The notes under the pieces were generated by a model that was not told the origin of the DNA, ran no database searches, and worked only from the letters and a program-made list of their open reading frames with translations. The position numbers and the translations under genes are program-made. This document shows positions 7,162-14,061 of a DNA stretch of 22,530 nt, one piece after another (the stretch's first letter is position 1; each line of letters opens with the position of its first letter). Origin of the DNA: an uncultured Anaerotignum sp. (GTDB lineage Bacteria > Bacillota > Clostridia > Lachnospirales > Anaerotignaceae); assembly GCF_934277605.1 (NCBI RefSeq), contig NZ_CAKQVD010000030.1:1-22530 (forward strand). Direction: 5' to 3'.

Positions 7162-7210
7162 AAAAATGACCTCCAAAAGCCAGATTTTCTCATCTAACCT
7201 TTCGAGGTCA
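7162..7210 (-). terminator. Intrinsic terminator after rnc
   Basis: A very long hairpin: 7167-7185 and 7192-7210 form 19 positions with one mismatch and three G-U pairs when read on the minus strand, around a 6-base loop, followed by five T (plus-strand A 7162-7166). It lies 16 bases past the rnc stop and ends the acpP-rnc transcript. It also separates this operon from the metallo-hydrolase gene, whose own promoter must lie between 7105 and 7161. Confidence 0.85.
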
Positions 7211-7225
7211 CTTTCTTTTCATCCT

Positions 7226-7930
7226 TTATTTTTTCGCCCGCTTCATACGTTCCAAGGCATCATTGGCGGCATTTTGCTCCGCTTCCTTCTTGCTCTTGCC
7301 ACTGCCCTTGCCCAGCACCGCACCCTCATGCGTAACCTCTGCCACAAAAACCTTATTGTGATCGGGGCCCTGTTCATCCACAATGGCATATTTCAAAGGC
7401 ACCTTGCTGGTCTTTTGAATAACCTCCTGCAAATGTGTTTTGCAGTCTAAGTTACGGAAGTTGCTCTTGGTGCTTTCAATGCGTTCCTCCATAAAGCCCA
7501 TGATATATTTTGTCACAGCCTCTATGCCGCCATCCATGCAAATTGCGCCGATGATTGCCTCAAACGCATCCGCCAGAATGGAATCCCGCTCTCTGCCGCC
7601 GGTGCTTTCCTCGCCCTTGCCGAGCAGAAGGCAGCGTCCCACGCCAAGCTTTCTGGAAAGCTCCGCCAAGGAGCCTTCGCAGACCACAGCCGCACGCAGC
7701 TTTGTCAGCTCGCCCTCCGGCATCTTCGGGAAATGGCGATACATATATTCGCTCACAACCATATCCAGCACGGCATCCCCCAAAAATTCCAGACGCTCGT
7801 TGTTTTCATGGCTGCCCTTTCTGGTTTCGTTTGCATAGGAGCTATGCGTCAATGCCAGAACCAAGAGGTTTTTATCCGAAAACGTATATGCGATTTTCCG
7901 TTCAAATTCTTCCAGATTCAGATGGTTCAT
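7226..7930 (-). CDS. rnc: Ribonuclease III
   Basis: RNase III cuts double-stranded RNA, including rRNA precursors and structured mRNAs. The 234-residue protein has the full two-domain form. The endonuclease domain (about 1-150) carries the signature NERLEFLGDAVL at 44-55 and DAFEAIIGA at 121-129 with the catalytic acidic residues. The double-stranded RNA-binding domain (about 158-232) opens with DCKTHLQEVIQ and ends with KSKKEAEQNAANDALE. The ATG at 7930 lies two bases after the acpP stop, with its ribosome binding site (AAGGAAG) inside the end of acpP, so the two are translationally coupled. The plsX-acpP-rnc order matches the conserved arrangement in Firmicutes, where fab genes often intervene; none do here. 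Confidence 0.97.
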   Translation of the reverse strand: MNHLNLEEFERKIAYTFSDKNLLVLALTHSSYANETRKGSHENNERLEFLGDAVLDMVVSEYMYRHFPKMPEGELTKLRAAVVCEGSLAELSRKLGVGRCLLLGKGEESTGGRERDSILADAFEAIIGAICMDGGIEAVTKYIMGFMEERIESTKSNFRNLDCKTHLQEVIQKTSKVPLKYAIVDEQGPDHNKVFVAEVTHEGAVLGKGSGKSKKEAEQNAANDALERMKRAKK

Positions 7931-7932
7931 GT

Positions 7933-8175
7933 TTATTCTTCTTCCTTCGCCGCAACCAGCTCTGCAATATAATCCAATACATCGCCAACCAGCTTAATGT
8001 TTTCTGCTCTATCGTTATCAAATTCGATTTCAAATTTTTCTTCCAATGCAACAATAATCTGGAACAGCTCCAGAGAGTCTGCATTCAAATCAGCAAAGGC
8101 TGTTTCAGCGGAAAGGCTGTCTACGGGCACGCCCAGCTGCTCCGCAATTACACTCAATACTAAAGATTCATCCAT
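7933..8175 (-). CDS. acpP: Acyl carrier protein
   Basis: ACP carries growing acyl chains on a 4'-phosphopantetheine arm during fatty acid synthesis and supplies acyl groups to PlsX, encoded just upstream. The 80-residue product is acidic and has the attachment motif ADSLELFQI, with the Ser of DSL as the modified residue, slightly variant from the common DSLD. Two ATGs are available. The one at 8175 has GGAGGT seven bases upstream, while at 8181 the spacing would be only two bases, so 8175 is preferred. A promoter lies at 8215-8243, between plsX and acpP, so acpP-rnc can be transcribed apart from plsX. Confidence 0.95.
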   Translation of the reverse strand: MDESLVLSVIAEQLGVPVDSLSAETAFADLNADSLELFQIIVALEEKFEIEFDNDRAENIKLVGDVLDYIAELVAAKEEE

Positions 8176-8214
8176 GTTCATTACCTCCAAATATTCTCTG
8201 TTTTTTCCTTTCCT

Positions 8215-8243
8215 ACTATACTCTATTTCCCTGTTTTTGTCAG
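8215..8243 (-). promoter_or_regulatory. Sigma-A promoter of acpP-rnc
   Basis: On the minus strand CTGACA (8243-8238) and TATAGT (8220-8215) each match consensus at five of six positions and are separated by the ideal 17 bases. The start point would be near 8208, about 33 bases before the acpP ATG. Confidence 0.65.
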
Positions 8244-8306
8244 CAGGAAATTTTGAAAATTCACAGAAAATTAAGAATATTCCCAAAGCCGCAGCCTTCG
8301 ATTTTT

Positions 8307-9299
8307 TTAGATTTTATCCTTAATTTTCCCGATAATATCCGCCTCTGTAAACAATACGCACTGGCGCACCGCATTCTTGAATGCCTTTGCATTGGAGCTG
8401 CCATGTGCCTTAACAACCAGAGATTTCAGGCCGATAAAGGGTGCACCGCCGATTTCATCGGAATCCATAAATTTTTTCATATTACGGAAGGGGGTTTTCA
8501 AAATCATTGCGCCTACCTTATAAAAGCCCTGCATGATTTCGCCCTTCAGAATTTCAAAAATGGTTTTTGCCAAGCCCTCAGAAAGCTTCAGAATCGTATT
8601 GCCGACAAAGCCATCGCACACAATGACATCCGCCTCACCATAGGGGATGTTTCTCGGCTCGATATTCCCTGTAAAATGGATAGTATCCGTCTGCTCCAAC
8701 AGCTCAAAGGTTTCTTTTGTCAGAGCGTTGCCCTTTTCCTTTTCCGCACCGATATTGACCAATGCAACCTTCGGGTTTTTGATACCAAAAACATTTTCTA
8801 CATAGACAGAGCCCATCTTTGCAAACTGCTCCAAATATTTCGGCTTACAATCCACATTGGCACCGCTGTCCAGAAGGAAGGTAAAGCCTGTTTTTGTAGG
8901 CAGGCAGGTACCCAAAGCGGGACGCTCCACGCCGGGCAGGCGGCCGACAATCAAAAGTGCGCCTGTCAGCAGGGCCCCTGTGCTGCCTGCGGAAACAATC
9001 GCATCCGCCTCGCCGCTTTTTACCAAATTGAGCGCAACCACCAAGGAGGAATCCTTTTTGCGACGAATCGCCATTGTGGGAGATTCATCCGTACCAATGA
9101 CCTCGGAGGCGTGTACGATTTCAATTCGTTCCTTATCATATTCATATTTTGCCAATTCCGCAGAAAGTGCATCTGCCGGGCCGACCAATTTAATGTTCAC
9201 ACGCAGCTCCTTGACTGCATCCACCGCACCCTTTACGGTTTCCACGGGGGCATAATCGCCGCCCATTGCATCCAAAGCTACTGTTATTCTATTCTCCAT
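8307..9299 (-). CDS. plsX: Phosphate acyltransferase PlsX
   Basis: PlsX converts acyl-ACP and phosphate to acyl-phosphate, the donor used by PlsY to start phospholipid synthesis at the membrane. The 330-residue protein starts with the family signature VALDAMGGDYAP and contains SAGSTGALL and VCDGFVGNTILKLSEG, both typical of PlsX. The ATG at 9299 is chosen over one eight codons upstream because AAAGGTGG lies at the right distance and the next residues (MENRITVALDAMGGD) match the family N-terminus. The gene lies between the rpmF terminator and the acpP promoter, so it may be a single-gene unit or read into acpP. I see no clear FapR site. FakA, encoded at the right of this window, also produces acyl-phosphate, so both sources of this intermediate are here. 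Confidence 0.97.
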   Translation of the reverse strand: MENRITVALDAMGGDYAPVETVKGAVDAVKELRVNIKLVGPADALSAELAKYEYDKERIEIVHASEVIGTDESPTMAIRRKKDSSLVVALNLVKSGEADAIVSAGSTGALLTGALLIVGRLPGVERPALGTCLPTKTGFTFLLDSGANVDCKPKYLEQFAKMGSVYVENVFGIKNPKVALVNIGAEKEKGNALTKETFELLEQTDTIHFTGNIEPRNIPYGEADVIVCDGFVGNTILKLSEGLAKTIFEILKGEIMQGFYKVGAMILKTPFRNMKKFMDSDEIGGAPFIGLKSLVVKAHGSSNAKAFKNAVRQCVLFTEADIIGKIKDKI

Positions 9300-9331
9300 A
9301 TCTGTTTCCACCTTTCTGTGCATACTCTTTC

Positions 9332-9360
9332 AGTATACCTATTTCGGCAGGAAAAAACAA
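9332..9360 (-). promoter_or_regulatory. Likely promoter of plsX
   Basis: On the minus strand TATACT (9337-9332) has TTGTTT (9360-9355) 17 bases upstream. The -10 is good and the -35 weak (three of six). It lies between the rpmF terminator and the plsX ATG, where a promoter is needed. Confidence 0.42.
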
Positions 9361-9377
9361 TCTTTTTTCTCTATAAC

Positions 9378-9401
9378 AAAAGGGCGACCAAAAGGCCGCC
9401 C
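9378..9401 (-). terminator. Intrinsic terminator after rpmF
   Basis: GGGCGACC (9382-9389) and GGCCGCCC (9394-9401) form eight pairs on the minus strand, one of them G-U, around a TTTT loop, followed by TTTTG. It begins 15 bases past the rpmF stop and ends the DUF177-rpmF transcript. Confidence 0.75.
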
Positions 9402-9416
9402 TCAATCAAAATCGAA

Positions 9417-9596
9417 TTAGTCAACTTTGATGATTGTTTTTTTGTTGTAAGCGCCGCAAGCCTTGCAAACCTGATGAGGAACCATCAGTTCGCCGCATTT
9501 GCTGCATTTTACCAGGCTGGGTGTTGCAATCTTCCAGCTCTGTGCTTTTCTCTTGTCTCTTTTGGATTTAGAGACTCTACCTTTGGGTACAGCCAT
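9417..9596 (-). CDS. rpmF: 50S ribosomal protein L32
   Basis: A 59-residue basic protein of the large ribosomal subunit. It begins MAVPKGRVSKSKRDKRKAQ, the standard L32 N-terminus, and has the zinc-binding pairs CSKC (31-34) and CKAC (44-47), so it is the zinc-containing paralogue type. The ATG at 9596 lies two bases after the stop codon of the upstream DUF177 gene, with GAGGAGGTG overlapping that gene's last codons, so translation is coupled. The DUF177-rpmF pair is conserved across many bacteria. Confidence 0.97.
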   Translation of the reverse strand: MAVPKGRVSKSKRDKRKAQSWKIATPSLVKCSKCGELMVPHQVCKACGAYNKKTIIKVD

Positions 9597-9598
9597 TT

Positions 9599-10105
9599 CT
9601 ACACCTCCTCATCATCACTGAAAAGAGCCCTTAAACTTTCGAACCTCGGATCACGAATGGTACGGTCGCAGCCGCAATCGCCTTCATTGAGATCCTTGCC
9701 GCAGACAGGACAGAGCCCCTTGCAGTCCTCCCTACAAACGACCTTCATAGGAAGTTCTCCAATGATACCTCTTTTCACAAAATCCGCAAGATCAATCTGA
9801 TCTCCCGTAAAAGTTTCTGTCTCTTCGTTTTCTCTGCCTGTATGAGCAAAACGTTCCTTAATTTCGAAGCAAAGCTCTTTTCTGATTGGTGCAAGACAAC
9901 AGCTGCATTCCATCAGCACTGCTGTTTCGCCCTTTGCATCCAGAACGAAAACATCATCCTCATTCTTAAGAGTTCCCTCAATCTTTACAGGCTCTACAAA
10001 TTCCACGACATCGGGATAACCCTTTGCATCATCAATTTGTTCCACAAGTTCCACCGGTAAAGTTGCCTTATTTCGATTGAACAAATATCCCATTTCGATA
10101 ATCAT
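9599..10105 (-). CDS. yceD: DUF177 (YceD/YlbN family) protein upstream of L32
   Basis: A 168-residue cytoplasmic protein of the DUF177 family, which is almost always encoded next to rpmF and has been linked to 23S rRNA maturation in plants and bacteria. It shows two cysteine pairs: CSCC near the middle (ECSCCLAPIRKELCFEI), and a C-terminal cluster CREDCKGLCPVCGKDL then DCGC that is the family's best conserved part and probably binds metal. The end is strongly acidic (SDDEEV). The ATG at 10105 has AGGGGTG five bases upstream; the inner ATG at 10093 is less well placed. A perfect consensus promoter lies directly upstream, with its -35 inside the end of ackA. Confidence 0.93.
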   Translation of the reverse strand: MIIEMGYLFNRNKATLPVELVEQIDDAKGYPDVVEFVEPVKIEGTLKNEDDVFVLDAKGETAVLMECSCCLAPIRKELCFEIKERFAHTGRENEETETFTGDQIDLADFVKRGIIGELPMKVVCREDCKGLCPVCGKDLNEGDCGCDRTIRDPRFESLRALFSDDEEV

Positions 10106-10135
10106 AAAATCACCCCTAAATAGTCATACCATAGT

Positions 10136-10164
10136 ATTATACTAAAGCGACTCTTATTTGTCAA
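10136..10164 (-). promoter_or_regulatory. Perfect sigma-A promoter of DUF177-rpmF, overlapping the end of ackA
   Basis: On the minus strand TTGACA (10164-10159) and TATAAT (10141-10136) are both exact consensus, separated by exactly 17 bases. The -35 lies within the last codons of ackA (Leu-Asp-Lys) and the ackA stop falls in the spacer. The start would be near 10129, giving a leader of about 24 bases. Confidence 0.85.
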
Positions 10165-11350
10165 GCAATTCCTTTGTATCTCTTGCGATAACCAGTTCTT
10201 CGTTTGTAGGGATTACAAACACTCTTACTCTGGAATCTGTAGCAGAAATTTCCAGTGCTTTGCCTCTCAGAGAGTTATTGTAGGAATCAATGTGAACACC
10301 CAGGAAGCCCAGATAATCACAGATTGCTCTTCTGGTTGTGGCGGAGTTTTCACCCAGACCTGCTGTGAATACGATTGCATCAACGCCGTTCATTGCTGCT
10401 GCATAAGCGCCGATTCTCTTAGCTACTTTGTAAGCGAATACGTCCAGAGCTGTTTCTGCTCTGTCATTGCCGTGTTCTGCTGCTTCTTCGATATCACGGA
10501 AGTCAGAGGATACGCCGGAGATACCCAGTACGCCGGATTTCTTGTTCAGGATATTATCCATTTCGTCTACGGTCAGGTTTTCCTTCTTCATGATATAGGT
10601 GATAGCCGCAACGTCAACGTCACCTGCTCTTGTACCCATTACCAGACCTTCCAGAGGTGTGAAGCCCATGGTTGTATCAATGGATTTGCCGTTTCTTACT
10701 GCACAAACGGAACCACCGTTGCCCAGGTGGCAAGTGATTGTCTTTGTCTGGTCATAAGGTCTGTCCATCATTTTTGCAGCTTCTTCGGAAACGAATCTAT
10801 GGGATGTGCCGTGGAAGCCATATCTTCTTACTTTATATTTTTCATAGTATTCGTAAGGCAGAGCGTACATATAAGCTCTTTCAGGCATTGTCTGATGGAA
10901 AGCTGTATCGAATACGGCTACCTGAGGAACGCCGGGCATGATTTCTTCACAAGCGTGGATACCAATCAGGTTTGCGGGATTGTGCAGAGGTGCCAGATCG
11001 CAGCATTTTTCGATTGCTTCGATAACTTCGGGTGTAATGATTACGGAGTTTGCGAAATATTCACCGCCGTGTACTACACGATGGCCAACTGCGTTGATTT
11101 CCTTCATGGATTTCACAACGCCATATTCGGGGTTTGTCAGTGCATCCAGAACCATTTTAACGGATACGCTGTGGTTTTCCTGATAATCGTCAAAGATAAC
11201 TGCATCCTTGCCGGCAGGCTGATGTTTCAGCCTGGAGCCTTCGATACCGATTCTTTCACACAGACCTTTTGCCAGTACGTTTTCTGTTTCCATGTCGATC
11301 AGCTGATACTTCAGGGAAGAGCTGCCGCAGTTCAGTACAAGAATTTTCAT
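10154..11350 (-). CDS. ackA: Acetate kinase
   Basis: AckA transfers phosphate from acetyl-phosphate to ADP, giving acetate and ATP, the energy-yielding end of acetate fermentation; it can run in reverse. The 398-residue protein is full length and shows the ASKHA-fold motifs: VLNCGSSSLKYQL near the start (Asn7), VVHGGEYF, AVFDTAFHQTMP, FHGTSHRFVS, CHLGNGGSV and VFTAGLGENS. The ATG at 11350 is supported by AAAGGAGAG upstream; a longer reading to 11416 would enter the hairpin array and has no ribosome binding site. It lies 190 bases downstream of pta, separated by five hairpins, and probably shares its promoter. No terminator separates it from the DUF177 promoter, so read-through is likely. Confidence 0.97.
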   Translation of the reverse strand: MKILVLNCGSSSLKYQLIDMETENVLAKGLCERIGIEGSRLKHQPAGKDAVIFDDYQENHSVSVKMVLDALTNPEYGVVKSMKEINAVGHRVVHGGEYFANSVIITPEVIEAIEKCCDLAPLHNPANLIGIHACEEIMPGVPQVAVFDTAFHQTMPERAYMYALPYEYYEKYKVRRYGFHGTSHRFVSEEAAKMMDRPYDQTKTITCHLGNGGSVCAVRNGKSIDTTMGFTPLEGLVMGTRAGDVDVAAITYIMKKENLTVDEMDNILNKKSGVLGISGVSSDFRDIEEAAEHGNDRAETALDVFAYKVAKRIGAYAAAMNGVDAIVFTAGLGENSATTRRAICDYLGFLGVHIDSYNNSLRGKALEISATDSRVRVFVIPTNEELVIARDTKELLDK

Positions 11351-11397
11351 TTTTTTCTCTCCTTTAATCTTTACCTTTACCTTTATTCTTAAAAACC

Positions 11398-11532
11398 GTG
11401 GGACGCTGTCCCACACCCTGATAGGGGAATGATTCCCCTATCACCCCCGGTTGCAGCACCATATACATGGTGCTGCGGTATCGGGTGCAGGGGCTGAGCT
11501 CCTGCTGGGGGGATTGGGGGTAAAGCCCCCAA
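11398..11532. repeat. Array of five palindromes between pta and ackA
   Basis: Five hairpins sit in 135 bases. (1) 11398-11414: GTGGGAC/GTCCCAC, 3-base loop. (2) 11419-11443: TGATAGGGGAA with its complement, 11 pairs, TGA loop. (3) 11453-11476: GCAGCACCAT/ATGGTGCTGC, ATAC loop. (4) 11487-11505: GCAGGGGCT/AGCTCCTGC, one G-U, tight loop. (5) 11514-11532: TTGGGGG/CCCCCAA, TAAAG loop. In addition CCCCC 11444-11448 can pair with GGGGG 11507-11511 and enclose hairpins 3 and 4. No gene is encoded. The ordered, GC-rich design differs from every other intergenic gap in the window and resembles a REP/BIME-like dispersed element; copies elsewhere in the genome cannot be checked here. It would fold within the pta-ackA transcript. 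Confidence 0.88.
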
Positions 11533-11540
11533 GGTCTTTT

Positions 11541-12545
11541 TTATTTGTTAGCCATTACCTGTGCCTGTACGCTTGTCAGAGCAACAACTGCAACGATATC
11601 GTTTGCGGAGCAACCTCTGGACAGGTCGTTTACGGGCTTTGCAATACCCTGCAGGATAGGACCGAAGGCTTCTGCATTACCGAATCTCTGAACCAGCTTA
11701 TAGCCGATGTTACCTGCATCGATATCGGGGAATACCAGCACATTTGCCTTGCCTGCAACTGTGCTGTTGGGTGCCTTCAGCTCGCCAACCTCCTTCACGA
11801 TAGCAGCATCCAGCTGAATTTCGCCATCCAGCTTCAGTTCGGGATATTTTTCCTTTGCAATCTTCACTGCATCTACAACCTTTGTAACATCAGCATGCTT
11901 TGCGGAGCCCATTGTGGAGTGGCTCAGCATTGCAACTCTTGCTTCCTTGCCGATGAATGCGTTGTAGGATTTTGCGGAATCGCCTGCAATGCAAGCCAGC
12001 TCTGCGGGGTTGGGGTTCTGGTTCAGCGCACAGTCAGCGAACAGCAGGATACCGTCATCGCCATACTGAGGTGTCTTTGTAACCATGATGAAGAAAGAGG
12101 ATACCAGCTCTGTGCCGGGTGCTGTTTTCAAAATCTGCAGTGCAGGTCTCAGGGTATCTGCTGTGGAATGGATTGCGCCGGAAACCATACCGTCTGCAAC
12201 GCCCATCTTAACCAGCATAACTGCAACAAACAGGGAATCATCCATCAGGATTTTTCTTGCTTCTTCCAGTGTCATGCCTTTGCTCTTTCTTGCTTCTGCA
12301 AGGCCTGCAACCATTTCGTCCATTCTGTCGTAGGTTTCGGGGTCTACGAAAATTGCCTTGGATACATCAAAGGAGCCGGCAGCTTCCATGATTTTTTCCT
12401 TCTTACCGATCAGAACGATGTCTGCCAGTTCTTCCTTCAGGCATTCTGCCGCTGCCTCCAGGTTTCTCTTTTCATAGGACTCGGGCAGAACGATTACCTT
12501 CTTATCTGCCTTTGCTTTTGCTTTCATTGTGCTTAAAAAGTCCAC
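11541..12545 (-). CDS. pta: Phosphate acetyltransferase
   Basis: Pta converts acetyl-CoA and phosphate to acetyl-phosphate and CoA, the step before AckA. At 334 residues it is the short Firmicute form: the catalytic PTA_PTB domain only, without the N-terminal P-loop and DRTGG domains of enterobacterial Pta. Recognisable pieces are VIVLPESYEKRNLEAA at the start, VADGMVSGAIHSTADTLRPALQ in the middle, LSHSTMGSAKH and NVLVFPDIDAGNIGYKLVQ near the end. The start is GTG at 12545, with AGGAGG eight bases upstream; the inner ATG six codons later is worse placed. It is the first gene of a pta-ackA operon with a promoter near 12636-12664. Confidence 0.96.
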   Translation of the reverse strand: MDFLSTMKAKAKADKKVIVLPESYEKRNLEAAAECLKEELADIVLIGKKEKIMEAAGSFDVSKAIFVDPETYDRMDEMVAGLAEARKSKGMTLEEARKILMDDSLFVAVMLVKMGVADGMVSGAIHSTADTLRPALQILKTAPGTELVSSFFIMVTKTPQYGDDGILLFADCALNQNPNPAELACIAGDSAKSYNAFIGKEARVAMLSHSTMGSAKHADVTKVVDAVKIAKEKYPELKLDGEIQLDAAIVKEVGELKAPNSTVAGKANVLVFPDIDAGNIGYKLVQRFGNAEAFGPILQGIAKPVNDLSRGCSANDIVAVVALTSVQAQVMANK

Positions 12546-12635
12546 AGGTATTACCTCCTATTTTTTATAAAATCCTTTTTCTTTTTCCTTTTATATGGCA
12601 GCCCGATTCCAAATTGGGACATACCTAACTACTTT

Positions 12636-12664
12636 ATTATAAACAAAACGCCCCCTCGATACAA
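12636..12664 (-). promoter_or_regulatory. Likely promoter of pta-ackA
   Basis: On the minus strand a perfect TATAAT (12641-12636) has TTGTAT (12664-12659) 17 bases upstream. The -35 matches at three of six and lies inside a small inverted repeat, GATAC-CCTT-GTATC, which could be an operator. The start near 12629 gives a leader of about 84 bases ending in AGGAGGT. Confidence 0.55.
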
Positions 12665-12713
12665 GGGTATCCACCAAAAAAGTCGATTTTTTTTGAAAAA
12701 AATGCGTTCCTTC

Positions 12714-13769
12714 TCAATGAATTTCATCCACCACGGGAAATTCCATAAAAAAAGTCGTCCCCATATATTCTCGGCTTTCAATGCGGATACTGCCGCCCAA
12801 GGACGCCACCGCCGCATTCACTACATCCAAGCCGACACCTCTGCCGGAAAACATGGTTGCGCTTGCCTTTGTGGTAAAGCCGGGACGCAGCAAAAAGGCG
12901 TAAATCTCGCTGTCCTCATATTCCTCCTCCGGCTTTTTCAAAAGGCCCTTTTCCTTTGCCTTCTGCAAAATCTCATCTCGGTTCAGGCCACGCCCGTCAT
13001 CACGAAAGGCAACAAACACCCTCTGCGCCGCCTTGCTGATTTCCACAGAAATCTCCCCGATGGGTGTTTTTCCCATCTGCTCACGGTCTGCCGTGGTTTC
13101 CAAGCCATGATCCATGCTGTTTTTCATCATCTGCAAAACCGCCATGGAAATTTTATCATAAATATCTCTGGGTACCTCTGTATCCGCACCGGAGATTTTT
13201 ACGGTAAATTCCTTTTTCAATTCTCTGCCCATTACCTTTGCCAGCCGATCCATCTGCGGCAAAAGCGCCTCAAAATCCGTATACGGAATCCGCTTTTTCC
13301 CCTTTCTCGTATAGGCAATCTGATAGCTTGGCCCCTCCGGCTCATTATCACTGTCCACATGAGCGAGGAAATTCTTAATGCGGCGCACCACCGCCCAACC
13401 GAAATCCGTTACCTCATCCTCTGTTTCCAGCCGCCGCAGCTCCCGCTTCAAAAAACCGGAAACCATACGCAAAAGCTGCAAAATCGCCCGCAAATCCTCC
13501 TGCGCCGGTGCGGACTCCTCTCGCAAATAGGAGAACAAATCCTCCGCCGCATGCGCCGTTTCGGAGATGGCAGGATAGCCCATCATCGCCGCCGAGCCTT
13601 TCACGCTGTGCATCGTGCGATACAGGCTGTTTACCTCCTCCTGTGTTACCTCAAATTCCTCTAAATTTGCTTTGGATTCAATGAACCCGTCAATCTTATC
13701 CACATTCTTCCATGTTTCCTCCAGAAAAAGCTCCTGTAAGAAATCCGGATTTTCAACAAACCGTTCCAC
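12714..13769 (-). CDS. Orphan CheA-like protein: Hpt plus histidine kinase ATPase, no CheW domain
   Basis: A 351-residue protein that looks like a reduced CheA. Residues about 1-110 form an Hpt domain with HSVKGSAAMMGY, phospho-accepting His54. Residues 165-215 resemble the CheA stretch before the N box. The HATPase domain has the N box KNSMDHGLE (216-224), DDGRGL (257-262), GFTTK (297-301) and GRGVGLDVV (309-317), all intact, so ATP binding and kinase activity are plausible. Full CheA has about 650-700 residues; the P2 regulator-binding domain and the C-terminal P5 (CheW-like) domain are missing, and no CheW, CheY or receptor gene lies nearby. The start is GTG at 13769 with GAGG eight bases upstream; an in-frame stop lies five codons further up and no ATG occurs before residue 53. 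Its response regulator and signal are unknown. Confidence 0.85.
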   Translation of the reverse strand: MERFVENPDFLQELFLEETWKNVDKIDGFIESKANLEEFEVTQEEVNSLYRTMHSVKGSAAMMGYPAISETAHAAEDLFSYLREESAPAQEDLRAILQLLRMVSGFLKRELRRLETEDEVTDFGWAVVRRIKNFLAHVDSDNEPEGPSYQIAYTRKGKKRIPYTDFEALLPQMDRLAKVMGRELKKEFTVKISGADTEVPRDIYDKISMAVLQMMKNSMDHGLETTADREQMGKTPIGEISVEISKAAQRVFVAFRDDGRGLNRDEILQKAKEKGLLKKPEEEYEDSEIYAFLLRPGFTTKASATMFSGRGVGLDVVNAAVASLGGSIRIESREYMGTTFFMEFPVVDEIH

Positions 13770-14061
13770 CTTATCATCCTCTTACTTTATTGCAACGGAA
13801 TTTTCATCCGATTCTTCTTCCTACCCTTCGGCACACAAAAATGGAGAAATCCCATTTCTTAGCCCATGTTACCACAAGTATAGACCTAAATCGAAAAAAT
13901 TGCCATACGATTTTTTCAAAAAATTATAAAAAATATGATATACTTGATTTAAATGCGACTTTGTCTGTTTGCAAAACGATTTTATTCCCAAAAAATATGA
14001 TGCGTTCCTTTTTTGGCAGAAGAAGCTTCTGTCGATTGGATATCAGAAAGGAGACTTTCCC
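13770..14061. promoter_or_regulatory. Divergent control region between the CheA-like gene and tmcAL
   Basis: The 292 bases contain no gene. On the minus strand TATACT (13882-13877) is a candidate -10 for the CheA-like gene, without a good -35. On the plus strand TATACT (13939-13944) with TTCAAA (13915-13920, spacing 18) is a candidate for tmcAL. The stretch between is very AT-rich. The leader of the CheA-like gene is over 100 bases and includes a small AAATGG/CCATTT hairpin near 13840-13858. Confidence 0.4.

Noticed and set aside
7105..7176. Longer start for the metallo-hydrolase at 7176
   Set aside because: The extra 24 residues would be encoded within the rnc terminator hairpin and lack a ribosome binding site. 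Starting at 7104 gives a clean lipoprotein signal peptide.
8270..8306. Possible terminator after plsX (AAGGC/GCTTT)
   Set aside because: Only five pairs with a G-U and no U-run on the minus strand. It is too weak to call.
8253..9800. 515-codon open frame on the plus strand across plsX, rpmF and part of DUF177
   Set aside because: It is a mirror of several real genes, reads through a terminator and a promoter, and has no ribosome binding site or recognisable domain.
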